A stretch of 64,000 nucleotides of DNA from Lachnospiraceae bacterium (GCA_024403415.1 JAKSRY010000005.1:1-64000); one strand, 5' to 3'. Shown: positions 8,059-16,526, counted from the first letter of the stretch. Numbers and translations: made by a program. Notes: generated by a model from the sequence alone, not told the origin.

Positions 8059-9894
8059 ATGATTAGAGAAGATGTTAGAAATGTTGCGATTATAGCCCAT
8101 GTTGACCATGGTAAAACGACACTTGTTGATGAACTGCTTAAGCAGAGCGGCGTTTTTAGAGAAAATCAGGAAGTTGCCGAGCGAGTAATGGACTCAAATG
8201 ATATAGAAAGAGAACGTGGAATCACAATTCTTTCAAAAAATACCGCGGTTACATATAAGGGTACAAAGATAAACATAATTGATACTCCGGGACATGCCGA
8301 TTTTGGCGGAGAAGTAGAGCGTGTACTTAAAATGGTTAACGGAGTTATTCTTGTGGTTGATGCATTTGAAGGAGCTATGCCACAGACTAAATTTGTATTA
8401 AGAAAGGCTCTTGAACTGAAGCTTCCCGTAGTCGTATGTGTAAATAAGATTGACAGACCGGAAGCAAGACCTTCAGAGGTGGTTGACGAGGTTTTGGAAT
8501 TGTTTCTTGATCTTGATGCAGATGAAGCACAGCTTGACTGTCCATTTATCTTTGCATCTGCCAAGGCAGGAACAGCATCATATTCAATTGATGAACCAGG
8601 TATTAACATGGAACCTTTGTTTGACACAATAATTGACTATATACCTGCGCCGGAAGGCGATAACGAGGCCGGAACTCAGGTACTTATCAGTACAATCGAT
8701 TATAATGAATATGTTGGCCGTATCGGAGTTGGTAAAGTTGACAACGGTGTAATTAAAGTTAATCAGGAAGTTATAATTGTTAATCACCATGAACCTGATA
8801 AGCAGCGTAAAGTTAAGGTTAGTAAGCTCTATGAGTTTGATGGATTGAATAAGGTGGAAGTAAGAGAAGCAACTATTGGTTCAATTGTAGCTATCTCGGG
8901 TATTGCTGATCTTCATATTGGAGATACACTCTGCTCGCTTGATAATCCGTCACCAATTCCTTTTCAGAAGATTTCTGAGCCGACAATTTCGATGAATTTC
9001 ATTGTTAATAATTCACCGCTTGCCGGTCAGGAAGGCAAATATATAACAAGCCGACATATAAGAGACAGACTCTATCGCGAACTTAATACTGATGTTTCTT
9101 TACGTGTTGAAGATACAGACACAACTGAAGCATTTAAGGTTTCGGGACGAGGAGAACTTCATCTTTCTGTACTCATAGAAAATATGCGTCGTGAAGGTTA
9201 TGAATTTGCAGTAAGTAAGGCAGAGGTAATCTATAAGGAAGATGAAAAGGGACATAAGCTTGAACCAATGGAAACCTGCTATATTGATGTTCCGGATGAA
9301 TATTCAGGTGCGGTAATTGAGAAGCTCAGTATGAGAAAGGGTGAACTTAAGAACATGACTCCTTCGCAGGGAAATTATGTAAGGCTTGAGTTCAACATTC
9401 CTTCAAGAGGACTTATCGGATACAGAGGCGAATTTATGACTGATACCAAGGGAAATGGTATCATGAATACAACCTTTGAAGAGTATGGACCGTTTAAGGG
9501 TGAAATCCAGTATCGTAAGCAGGGATCACTTATTGCTTTTGAAGCAGGAGAATCGATTACTTATGGACTGTTTAATGCACAGGAGAGAGGTACTTTGTTT
9601 ATTGGCCCCGGTGAGAAGGTTTATTCCGGAATGGTGGTCGGAGAGAATCCAAAGGGTGAAGATATTGAGCTTAATGTCTGTAAGAAGAAGCAGCTTACCA
9701 ATACACGTTCATCAAGTGCGGATGAAGCATTAAGACTTACTCCTCCTAAAATAATGAGTCTTGAACAGTGCCTTGATTTTATAGATAACGACGAACTGTT
9801 GGAGGTTACACCGAAGTCATTAAGAATAAGAAAGAAAATCCTTGATCCTACACTTCGTAAGAGAGCATATTATCAGATGAAAAATCAGGGATAA
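8059..9894 (+). CDS. typA: Ribosome-associated GTPase TypA/BipA
   Basis: This 611-residue translational GTPase has the EF-G-like order: G1 'AHVDHGKTT' near residue 12, G2 'ERGITI', G3 'DTPGHADFGGEV' and G4 'NKIDRP'. The BipA-specific C-terminal half follows ('GRGELHLSVLIENMRREG', 'SRGLIGYRGEFMTDTKG', 'KKKQLTNTRSSSADEA'). Length matches the family. TypA binds ribosomes and helps assembly and growth under stress. The start is ATG 8059 (MIRED), with ggag at 8049-8052; the earlier GTG at 8047 lies across the ribosome site. It has its own promoter and terminator, so is probably monocistronic. Confidence 0.97.
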   Translation: MIREDVRNVAIIAHVDHGKTTLVDELLKQSGVFRENQEVAERVMDSNDIERERGITILSKNTAVTYKGTKINIIDTPGHADFGGEVERVLKMVNGVILVVDAFEGAMPQTKFVLRKALELKLPVVVCVNKIDRPEARPSEVVDEVLELFLDLDADEAQLDCPFIFASAKAGTASYSIDEPGINMEPLFDTIIDYIPAPEGDNEAGTQVLISTIDYNEYVGRIGVGKVDNGVIKVNQEVIIVNHHEPDKQRKVKVSKLYEFDGLNKVEVREATIGSIVAISGIADLHIGDTLCSLDNPSPIPFQKISEPTISMNFIVNNSPLAGQEGKYITSRHIRDRLYRELNTDVSLRVEDTDTTEAFKVSGRGELHLSVLIENMRREGYEFAVSKAEVIYKEDEKGHKLEPMETCYIDVPDEYSGAVIEKLSMRKGELKNMTPSQGNYVRLEFNIPSRGLIGYRGEFMTDTKGNGIMNTTFEEYGPFKGEIQYRKQGSLIAFEAGESITYGLFNAQERGTLFIGPGEKVYSGMVVGENPKGEDIELNVCKKKQLTNTRSSSADEALRLTPPKIMSLEQCLDFIDNDELLEVTPKSLRIRKKILDPTLRKRAYYQMKNQG

Positions 9895-9933
9895 TTTGTA
9901 TATTTATAAATATATAGCCAAATGAGCATTTCA

Positions 9934-9970
9934 AAAAGCAGATAAGTTATACATACTTGTCTGCTTTTCT
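9934..9970 (+). terminator. Terminator after typA
   Basis: A 14-bp stem (9934-9947 with 9955-9968, one G-U pair) has a 7-base loop; the 5' arm starts with an A-run and the 3' arm ends in Ts. A tataat box at 9973-9978, directly after, may start the next gene, but a convincing -35 is missing. Confidence 0.85.
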
Positions 9971-10026
9971 GATATAATAGTACTAGTAATGTTTTTTATA
10001 TAATCATTTTCTTGTGGGAGAGTTAC

Positions 10027-11898
10027 ATGATTAGAATATGTCTTATTACAAGTATATGGAGTGCTGATTATCTTGAATCTATTACTAAAGGAATTAGAGC
10101 GCAAATCAGTGCTGATAAAGATATTAGAGTCGATGCATATGTAGGTTTTGATATTAATGAGTGGGGGGGAGTGAGTCTTCAAAAGGAAGGCGATTTCTAT
10201 GGCATTATTGAACCTGATATGTATGATGGAATACTCGTTGCCATAGGGGGTTATAATCTTCAGAAACCCGGAATGGAAGCGGCAAGACGTTTTATGGAAT
10301 TAGGGAAGCCGATAGTTACTATCGAGAGTCCTATTGAAGGCGCACCGATGGTAAAGGCTGACAATTATAATTCTTTCTATCATATAACAGAACATATAGT
10401 CAGGGATCATAAGTGTACTAAACTCAATTTTGTCGGAGGACCAAAGGACGCAAGAGATGCAACCACAAGATATAAAGCATTTATGGACTGCTGTTCTGAT
10501 TATGGAATAAGACCGGGAGATATTTCTTACAAATATTATTTTTATTCCTTCGAAGATGGTAAGCAGGCATACTATGATTTTAAGGCAGAAGGGAAGCATC
10601 TTCCGGACGCTGTTATTTGTGCAAATGATGCAATGGCAAGAGGTTATCTTGAAGCCGCATATGAGGATGGATTCAGAGCTCCCGAGAGTTTCCTTATAAC
10701 AGGTTTTGATAATGACCTTCAGTCAAGAAGATATATTCCATCTATTACTACTGTAGATGTTAATCTTAGTGACAGTGCAAAGACTGCAACGAAAATGTTG
10801 CTTGATGCAATAAACAATGGAACCAAAATACCAATGAATACGGTTACGGTCGAAAAAATATGTCGTATGCAAAGCTGTGGATGTGTACCGATTAACAGCT
10901 TCTCTGAAGATAAGATACTTGCTCTTCATAAGGCACAGGACGTTTATGATAACAGAAATCTTTCAAGCCGTATTGCCCTTCAGGGCATCTCAAGGTGTTC
11001 TTCCATAGAAGACTTAAAGAATACATTCGAATATTATGTTGATAACATTAATACGAAGCGGGCTGGCATTGCTCTTAACAACGGTGTTGTAAGCGGTGTT
11101 TTTGAAACTGATTATGACGAATACGATGACGAACTGGTTATGGTTACGACAGAGGGAATCTACAATATCAATCGTCATAAGAGAATTTACCCTGAGTACA
11201 TAGATACCTGTGATGACTCTCAAATTATAATGATATGTCCTATTTATTTTGAAAAAAGTACTTTGGGCTATGGTTGTTTTGCATTAAATGATGAGATATT
11301 TGCATCAATGGAAAGAAGAGCAGTAAGCGGTTATCTGGGTGTAGCTATCGAAACCCTAAGGCAGAAGATTGCACTAAATACTATGAACGATGAGATTCAA
11401 AAGATTAATCGTCAGTTAAGAGAACTCTCAACGACAGACACACTTACAGGTTTGTATAACAGACTTGCTTATGCTCAGCTTGGTGAAAATTATTACGAAA
11501 GAAATAAGGGTAATGTTTTCTTCTTATATATTGATATGGACAGGCTTAAATATATAAATGACAATTGCGGTCATAATGTTGGAAATGTTGCAATTAAGGG
11601 TATTTCCGAAGGAATACGCCAGTTTTTTGATGAAGATACATTAAGATTCAGGATGGGCGGAGATGAATTCCTTGTCATAGGTGTTCCCGAATCGGAAGAA
11701 AAACTCCAAAAGACTATCAGTGATCTTGAAGAATGGCTTGGAAATTTTGGAAGAGAGAACAATTTGCCAATTCCACTTACTGCCAGCATGGGATATGTAC
11801 TTAGCAAGGATAATGATCATCCACTTACCTTTGAGGAAATGGTGAACAAGTCTGATAGTAAGATGTATGAGATTAAGATGGAAAAGAAGAGAGTATAG
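10027..11898 (+). CDS. Diguanylate cyclase with periplasmic-binding-protein-like sensor
   Basis: The 623-residue protein starts at ATG 10027 (gtgggag at 10014-10020). Residues 1-285 follow the LacI/periplasmic-binding fold ('MIRICLITSIWSADYLESI', 'AVICANDAMARGYLEAAYE', 'ITGFDNDLQSRRYIPSITTV') but have neither a DNA-binding helix-turn-helix nor a signal peptide. A Cys-containing turn (CRMQSCGC) and a middle region of about 150 residues follow, then a GGDEF domain with an intact MGGDEF motif at 544-548. The protein should therefore make c-di-GMP in the cytoplasm in response to a small ligand, perhaps a sugar. No RxxD inhibitory site is seen before GGDEF. The ligand is unknown. Confidence 0.88.
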   Translation: MIRICLITSIWSADYLESITKGIRAQISADKDIRVDAYVGFDINEWGGVSLQKEGDFYGIIEPDMYDGILVAIGGYNLQKPGMEAARRFMELGKPIVTIESPIEGAPMVKADNYNSFYHITEHIVRDHKCTKLNFVGGPKDARDATTRYKAFMDCCSDYGIRPGDISYKYYFYSFEDGKQAYYDFKAEGKHLPDAVICANDAMARGYLEAAYEDGFRAPESFLITGFDNDLQSRRYIPSITTVDVNLSDSAKTATKMLLDAINNGTKIPMNTVTVEKICRMQSCGCVPINSFSEDKILALHKAQDVYDNRNLSSRIALQGISRCSSIEDLKNTFEYYVDNINTKRAGIALNNGVVSGVFETDYDEYDDELVMVTTEGIYNINRHKRIYPEYIDTCDDSQIIMICPIYFEKSTLGYGCFALNDEIFASMERRAVSGYLGVAIETLRQKIALNTMNDEIQKINRQLRELSTTDTLTGLYNRLAYAQLGENYYERNKGNVFFLYIDMDRLKYINDNCGHNVGNVAIKGISEGIRQFFDEDTLRFRMGGDEFLVIGVPESEEKLQKTISDLEEWLGNFGRENNLPIPLTASMGYVLSKDNDHPLTFEEMVNKSDSKMYEIKMEKKRV

Positions 11899-11928
11899 AA
11901 TGAGGTACTCCTTTTATAGGAACAATAA

Positions 11929-12627
11929 ATGTCACCAAAAGTAAAAAAATTTTTGAAAGTGGCATCATATGTCATTTTATTTGTAATAATAGGAATACTT
12001 GCCTTTATTGGCTGGAAATTTTCAACGGATCGTGAAAATTTCAAATTATGGATGGAAGACCACGGAGCTTTAGGCTGCGTGGTCTATGTTATTATGGTCT
12101 TTTTGCAGATTGTTGTTGCACTTGTTCCGGGAGGCCCTATAGAAGTGGCCGGTGGGTATGCATTCGGCGTTTTGGGAGGAACCTCTCTTTTTATGCTTGG
12201 AGCATTTGCTGGAAGCTTAACGGTTTTTCTCCTGGTCAGAAAGTTCGGAAAACCTGCAGTGGATATTTTTTTTAAGGATAAAGAGATAAAGCGACTCAAC
12301 TTTCTAAAGGATGATGCAAAAAGAAATATTCTTTTTTTAATATTATTTATTATTCCGGGATCACCAAAAGATTTACTGTGTTATGTGGCGGGGCTCACGG
12401 ATATGCCAATCTGGTTCTTTGTACTTATTACAACTATAGGCAGACTTCCGGCAGTTCTCGGTTCAGCTATATCAGGGGCTGCTCTTGGAGAGTCGAATTT
12501 TTATTTTGCGGCATTATCACTGGGGATAGTTTTTGCGTTGAGCGGCGTAGGGATTGTCATATATTATCTGATATCAAGAAAGCATAAAACAAAGGAAAGT
12601 GACTTTACGGACGAAGAAAAAATGTGA
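11929..12627 (+). CDS. TVP38/TMEM64 (VTT/DedA-related) membrane protein
   Basis: This 232-residue protein has five or six hydrophobic segments and the VTT-domain pattern 'LVPGGPIEVAGGYAFGVLGG' near residue 65, then 'FLILFIIPGSPKDLLCYVAGLT' split by a short loop. Family members are scramblase- or transporter-like membrane proteins of unsettled substrate. It starts 30 bases after the cyclase gene and probably shares its transcript. The C-terminus is a short charged tail. The family call is confident; the cellular role is not known. Confidence 0.85.
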   Translation: MSPKVKKFLKVASYVILFVIIGILAFIGWKFSTDRENFKLWMEDHGALGCVVYVIMVFLQIVVALVPGGPIEVAGGYAFGVLGGTSLFMLGAFAGSLTVFLLVRKFGKPAVDIFFKDKEIKRLNFLKDDAKRNILFLILFIIPGSPKDLLCYVAGLTDMPIWFFVLITTIGRLPAVLGSAISGAALGESNFYFAALSLGIVFALSGVGIVIYYLISRKHKTKESDFTDEEKM

Positions 12628-12646
12628 AAAAGCTATATTGATTATG

Positions 12647-12675
12647 TTTACATTGCTAATATGAGGTGCTATACT
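12647..12675 (+). promoter_or_regulatory. Strong sigma-A promoter before DegV-like gene
   Basis: TTTACA (12647-12652), a 17-base spacer and TATACT (12670-12675) with the extended -10 TGC. Transcription should start near 12682, leaving a leader of about 140 bases. Confidence 0.75.
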
Positions 12676-12681
12676 ATGTAG

Positions 12682-12820
12682 TATAAAAAACTACATGCAA
12701 TAATCGGCCTGATTATTAAACTTCTGTTTGAAGTTAAAATACATTATGGCTGACGGTATAGGATTTTGTAAGGAAGGAGGATAATCCGATTGATTAAGTA
12801 ATTGGATTATATATTGACAT
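12682..12820 (+). promoter_or_regulatory. Structured leader, possible translation switch
   Basis: Hairpins seen by eye: aataatc/gattatt (12699-12717), aacttc/gaagtt (12719-12735) and an 11-bp stem 12781-12791 with 12800-12810 (one G-U). The ribosome site aggaaggagg (12771-12780) lies 40 bases before the ATG, but the last stem begins right after it and ends 10 bases before the ATG, so folding would bring site and start to a normal distance. The segment aatcc (12783-12787) could instead pair with ggatt at 12761-12765, placing the ribosome site in a loop. These two pairings exclude each other. Not matched to any known riboswitch class. Confidence 0.5.
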
Positions 12821-13243
12821 ATGAAATATAAAATTATAGCAGATAACTGTTGCACAGCAGGAAAAGCATATGAGCAGAATTCAGAATTATGTGGAGTATC
12901 AGTATTTAAGTCACTTCCTACAATAGAAGAATATTATGAGTCATTCAATGATGATGTTGATATGATAATTGTTTTCACAATAGATTCTAAGGTAAATGAA
13001 AGCTATATGAATGCAATGAAAGCAAGACATCTCATCATAGAAGAATGTAAAAGAACCGGAAAACCTAAAAAGAAAATTTTTGTATGTAATTCAAAACTTG
13101 TTACAAGCGGAAATGCGGAATTGCTTCCAAAGGCGCTTGAATATATAAGTTCAGGATTTGATTTTGGCGCACTTTCTGAAAAACTTATGCTGTATTGCAA
13201 TTCTAAATTTGGACTTTATCCTGTAAAGCCGGTTATGGAATAG
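12821..13243 (+). CDS. DegV-like protein, half length
   Basis: The 140 residues resemble the first domain of DegV fatty-acid-binding proteins: 'KIIADNCCTAG' in place of the usual IxDSxCDL start, then 'LPTIEEYYESF', 'IVFTIDSKVNESYMNAM' where DegV has a TISSxLSGTYNSA-type motif, and 'IFVCNSKLVTSGNAEL' where DegV has VIDSKxxSxG. DegV proteins are about 280 residues, so the second domain that completes the lipid tunnel is missing. The frame ends cleanly and no second-domain remnant follows, so it may be a stable short paralogue. Several motif residues are replaced, so fatty acid binding is doubtful. Expression probably depends on the structured leader in front. Confidence 0.6.
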   Translation: MKYKIIADNCCTAGKAYEQNSELCGVSVFKSLPTIEEYYESFNDDVDMIIVFTIDSKVNESYMNAMKARHLIIEECKRTGKPKKKIFVCNSKLVTSGNAELLPKALEYISSGFDFGALSEKLMLYCNSKFGLYPVKPVME

Positions 13244-13277
13244 GATTGTTTTGAAAGTTAATGATGGGGGATATATA

Positions 13278-13352
13278 AGACTTCCCGGTATTGATATTAT
13301 TCTCAGTCTGGTAAAAGCTGGAATTGATATATCATTACCGGGAAGTCTTTAT
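13278..13352 (+). terminator. Long hairpin after DegV-like gene
   Basis: A 13-bp perfect stem, agacttcccggta (13278-13290) with taccgggaagtct (13336-13348), encloses 45 bases and is followed by a T-rich stretch. It probably terminates the upstream gene, though the large loop is unusual. The rest of the gap up to the promoter at 13418 shows nothing further. Confidence 0.6.
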
Positions 13353-13417
13353 TTTGTCCAATTGTTATTATGCTCAAAAAATGAATATATTTATAATGAA
13401 ATATGTTCAAAAACACC

Positions 13418-13446
13418 TTGTCCTTTTTGGCTATTTGTGATAATAT
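13418..13446 (+). promoter_or_regulatory. Probable promoter of aspartate-family amino acid operon
   Basis: TTGTCC (13418-13423), a 17-base spacer ending in TGA (extended -10) and TAATAT (13441-13446). The predicted start, about 13453, coincides with the first base of a long-range RNA stem. Confidence 0.6.
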
Positions 13447-13452
13447 ATCCCT

Positions 13453-13569
13453 TGCTGAGAAACAGATGTCTACCACGCACGGACAAACAAATACAGGTGT
13501 CCACGCAACACGGAACATCTGACAGAATGAAATATTGTTTTAATGTTTTTTCAGCAGAAGGTGAACAAA
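13453..13569 (+). promoter_or_regulatory. Structured 5' leader of the ACT-hom-apgM-lysC operon
   Basis: Three nested pairings are visible: tgctgagaaa (13453-13462) with tttttcagca (13547-13556, one G-U); immediately inside it cagatgt (13463-13469) with acatctg (13515-13521); and ggaca (13481-13485) with tgtcc (13498-13502). A direct repeat ccacgca occurs at 13473 and 13501. The ribosome site of the first gene abuts the 3' arm of the outer stem. No match to the lysine riboswitch, T-box or a threonine leader peptide was recognised. Confidence 0.45.
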
Positions 13570-14007
13570 ATGCCGGGAAAATACTATGTGTTGAAAGAAC
13601 AGGCTGTTCCTGAGGTGTTGCTAAAAGTAGTGGCAGCCAAGAAACTTTTGGATAAAGGAAAAGTTACTTCGGTTAATGAAGCTGCAGAAGCCGTCGGTAT
13701 TTCGAGAAGTTCTTTCTACAAATACAAAGAAGATATTTTTGAATTTCATGAAAATGCAAGAGGAAGAACCATAAATCTTAGTTTTGAGATAGAAGATGAA
13801 CCTGGACTTCTCTCAGATGTATTGAGAATTATTGCAGAAACCAGAGCCAATATTCTTACCATTCATCAGAGTGTCCCAATTAATTCGGTTGCAGCACTGA
13901 GCATAAGTATACAGGTTCTTGAAAGTACAGGAGATATTTCGGAAATGGTAACATTGCTGGAACATCACCGAGGGGTGCGAAGAGTTAAACTTCTTGCACA
14001 GGAATAG
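13570..14007 (+). CDS. pheB: ACT-domain regulator of the PheB/UPF0735 family
   Basis: The 145-residue product has an N-terminal region with a short helix-turn-helix-like segment ('SVNEAAEAVGISRSSFYKYK', residues 35-55) and a C-terminal ACT domain ('LSFEIEDEPGLLSDVLRII', residues 70-140). This is the UPF0735/PheB family, which in many Firmicutes sits next to hom. ACT domains bind amino acids, so feedback control of threonine or methionine supply is a reasonable inference. ATG 13570 is chosen because aaggtg at 13558-13563 precedes it and related proteins begin 'M..KYYVL'. It is first in an operon with hom, apgM and lysC. Confidence 0.85.
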   Translation: MPGKYYVLKEQAVPEVLLKVVAAKKLLDKGKVTSVNEAAEAVGISRSSFYKYKEDIFEFHENARGRTINLSFEIEDEPGLLSDVLRIIAETRANILTIHQSVPINSVAALSISIQVLESTGDISEMVTLLEHHRGVRRVKLLAQE

Positions 14008-14096
14008 GAAAGTTTTAGACAGAATACAAAGATTTTGAAGACTGTCGGTTGATGGTACAGGCAGTAAAAATAAAATAGAGTTTTAGGAGAAGTAAA

Positions 14097-15299
14097 ATGA
14101 TTAATGTAGCAGTATTAGGTTATGGTACGGTTGGAAGCGGAGTAGTAGAAGTAATAGAAGGCAATAAGGCGCTGATCAACAAAAGAGTTGATGATGAACT
14201 TAACGTAAAATATATTCTTGACCTCAGAGATTTTCCCGGAGATCCATATGAGAGCAAAGTTGTTCATGATTATAATGAAATATTAAATGATCCAGAGGTT
14301 AACATAATATGTGAAACCATGGGTGGACTTAAGCCTGCTTATGATTTTACCAAGAATGCTTTACTTAAAGGAAAGAGTGTATGTACTTCAAACAAGGAAC
14401 TTGTTGCTGAACATGGTCCCGAACTGATTAAGATTGCAAAGGAAAATAATTGTAATTATCTTTTTGAGGCATCTGTTGGTGGCGGTATTCCTATTATTCG
14501 TCCTATTAATTCTGCACTTACTGCTGAAAAGATAGAAGGAATTACAGGTATTCTTAACGGAACAACAAACTACATACTTACAAAGATGGAAAAGGAAGGC
14601 TCCAAGTTTGAAGATGTATTAAAAGAAGCACAGGAACTTGGCTATGCAGAGAGAAATCCTGAGGCAGATATTGAAGGATATGATGCCTGCAGAAAGATAG
14701 CCATTCTTTCATCGCTTATGGCCGGTCATACTGTTGATTACAAGAATGTCTATACAGAAGGAATTTCAAAGATTACAGCAGATGATTTTATTTATGCTAA
14801 GAAGCTTAATCGTACTATTAAGCTCTTTGGAATCAGCCGTGAAGATAATGGCAAATATTTTACAATGGTTTCACCTTTTATGCTTTCAAAGGATCATCCG
14901 ATGGCAATGGTAAACGATGTTTTCAATGCAATCTATGTTGAGGGCAATATGCTGGGTGGATCTATGTACTACGGACGTGGAGCAGGTAAACTGCCTACAG
15001 CCTCTGCTGTTGTTGGTGATGTTGTCGATGCTGCCCGCCATCTTGGAAAAGAAATTAAGATGTTCTGGGATGATGAACCTGTGGCAATGAAAGAAATGGA
15101 TTCGGTTGAGTTTAAGTACTTTGTAAGAACCGAAAGCAGTAAGCATGAAGATGCGTTAAGACTTTTCGAAACGGTTTCTGTTGTTGATGCAGGAATTGAT
15201 TCTGAGTTTGCTTTCATTACAGATAAAATGACAGAAAAAGATTTTGAAAATAAGAGTTCTGAACTTGGTATTATTTCAAGAATCAGAATTATGGATTAG
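14097..15299 (+). CDS. hom: Homoserine dehydrogenase
   Basis: The 400-residue enzyme reduces aspartate semialdehyde to homoserine. The Rossmann glycine motif 'VAVLGYGTVGSGVVEV' is at the N-terminus, 'CTSNKELVAEHGPEL' follows near residue 100, and the catalytic core has 'EASVGGGIPIIRPI', 'GILNGTTNYILTKM', 'AERNPEADIEGYDACRKI' and 'YYGRGAGKLPTASAVVGD'. A short ACT-like tail occupies about residues 345-400, so feedback inhibition by threonine is likely. ATG 14097 follows a clear 'aggaga' ribosome site. It belongs to the operon that supplies threonine and methionine precursors. Confidence 0.96.
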   Translation: MINVAVLGYGTVGSGVVEVIEGNKALINKRVDDELNVKYILDLRDFPGDPYESKVVHDYNEILNDPEVNIICETMGGLKPAYDFTKNALLKGKSVCTSNKELVAEHGPELIKIAKENNCNYLFEASVGGGIPIIRPINSALTAEKIEGITGILNGTTNYILTKMEKEGSKFEDVLKEAQELGYAERNPEADIEGYDACRKIAILSSLMAGHTVDYKNVYTEGISKITADDFIYAKKLNRTIKLFGISREDNGKYFTMVSPFMLSKDHPMAMVNDVFNAIYVEGNMLGGSMYYGRGAGKLPTASAVVGDVVDAARHLGKEIKMFWDDEPVAMKEMDSVEFKYFVRTESSKHEDALRLFETVSVVDAGIDSEFAFITDKMTEKDFENKSSELGIISRIRIMD

Positions 15300-15323
15300 G
15301 CTTTTTGGAGCAGGAGGAGAGTT

Positions 15324-16526
15324 ATGAAGTATGTTGTTGTCCTGGGGGATGGAATGGCAGATGAGCCGATTGAGGCCCTTGGTGGAAAAACACCGCTTGA
15401 ATATGCCAAAACCCCTATGCTTGATGAACTTAGTAAAAAGTCAAAGATTGGACTTTGCAAAACAATTCCCGAAGGAATGAAACCGGGTTCTGATACAGCT
15501 AACCTTTCAGTTTTGGGTTATGATCCAAAGATTTATTATTCCGGAAGATCACCGTTGGAAGCATTAAGTATTGGCGTTCCTATGGCTGATACAGATATAG
15601 CATTCAGATGTAACATTGTTTCAATTACAGATAATCCGGAGCTGAACTTCGAAGAGCAGACTATTGTCGATCACAGTTCTTCTGAAATATCGACAGAAGA
15701 CTGTGCAATTCTTCTTGAAGCAGTTAAGAAAGAATTGGAAAATGAAATATTCCATTTTTATGTAGGTACAAGTTATAGGCATTGTCTGATAGAAAATAAT
15801 GGAGAGGTAATTGACCTTGTCCAGCCACATGACGTTTTGGGACAGACAATAGGTCAGCATTTGCCTAAGAAACAGATTTTTCTTGATATGATGAAGAAGA
15901 GCTTTGAAATCCTTAAAGATCATCCATTGAATATTGAGAGGAAGAAACAGGGACTTAATCCTGCCAACTGCTGTTGGTTTTGGGGAGCAGGTACCAAACC
16001 GCTTCTTTCGCCATTTGAGGATAAATATAATCTTAAAGGAATGATGGTTTCTGCAGTCGACCTCCTTAAAGGTATTGCAGTCGGAGCTTCAATGGGAGTT
16101 TCAATTGTTGAAGGAGCTAATGGCGGACTTCATACAAATTATGAGGGAAAGGTTGAAGCAGCGCTCAATTCTTTGAAAGAGGGATACGATTTCGTATATA
16201 TTCATGTTGAGGCACCGGATGAGATGGGACATCAGGGTTCTGTTGAAAAGAAAGTCAAAGCTATTGAATTTTTGGATGAAAGAGTTATTAAGCCTGTATA
16301 TGAAAGTCTTAATGAATCAGGTGAGGATTTCAAAATCCTTGTAATGCCTGACCATCCTACACCAATAAGATGCAGAACGCATACCTCAGATCCTGTACCT
16401 TTCCTTATTTATGACAGTACAGCCAATGTAAGTGCTTCATATAATTATAATGAAAGAGAAGCCAAGTCAACAGGATATTTTGAACCTGTTGGCCATGAAC
16501 TTATGAAAAAGTTTCTTGGAAATTAG
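15324..16526 (+). CDS. ApgM-family phosphotransferase, probable homoserine kinase
   Basis: This 400-residue protein belongs to the cofactor-independent phosphoglycerate mutase family of archaeal type (COG3635, ApgM): 'YVVVLGDGMADEPIEALGGK', 'PGSDTANLSVLGYDP' with the metal/phospho-Ser region, 'NCCWFWGAGTKP', 'HVEAPDEMGHQG' and 'MPDHPTPIRCRTHTSDPVPF'. In several anaerobes lacking ThrB this family sits beside hom and thrC and has been proposed to act as homoserine kinase. Here it lies between hom and lysC and no classical thrB is in the window, so that role is favoured by context. A glycolytic mutase role cannot be excluded. The start is well supported by aggagg at 15313-15318. Confidence 0.8.
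   Translation: MKYVVVLGDGMADEPIEALGGKTPLEYAKTPMLDELSKKSKIGLCKTIPEGMKPGSDTANLSVLGYDPKIYYSGRSPLEALSIGVPMADTDIAFRCNIVSITDNPELNFEEQTIVDHSSSEISTEDCAILLEAVKKELENEIFHFYVGTSYRHCLIENNGEVIDLVQPHDVLGQTIGQHLPKKQIFLDMMKKSFEILKDHPLNIERKKQGLNPANCCWFWGAGTKPLLSPFEDKYNLKGMMVSAVDLLKGIAVGASMGVSIVEGANGGLHTNYEGKVEAALNSLKEGYDFVYIHVEAPDEMGHQGSVEKKVKAIEFLDERVIKPVYESLNESGEDFKILVMPDHPTPIRCRTHTSDPVPFLIYDSTANVSASYNYNEREAKSTGYFEPVGHELMKKFLGN

Noticed and set aside
10027-11898. LacI-type transcription factor
   Set aside because: The receptor fold matches, but there is no N-terminal helix-turn-helix and the C-terminus is a GGDEF domain.
13251-13613. 120-codon plus-strand frame between the DegV-like gene and the ACT gene
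   Set aside because: It runs through a 13-bp inverted repeat, a promoter and the structured leader, overlaps the start of the ACT gene, has no ribosome site and its residues do not look like a protein.
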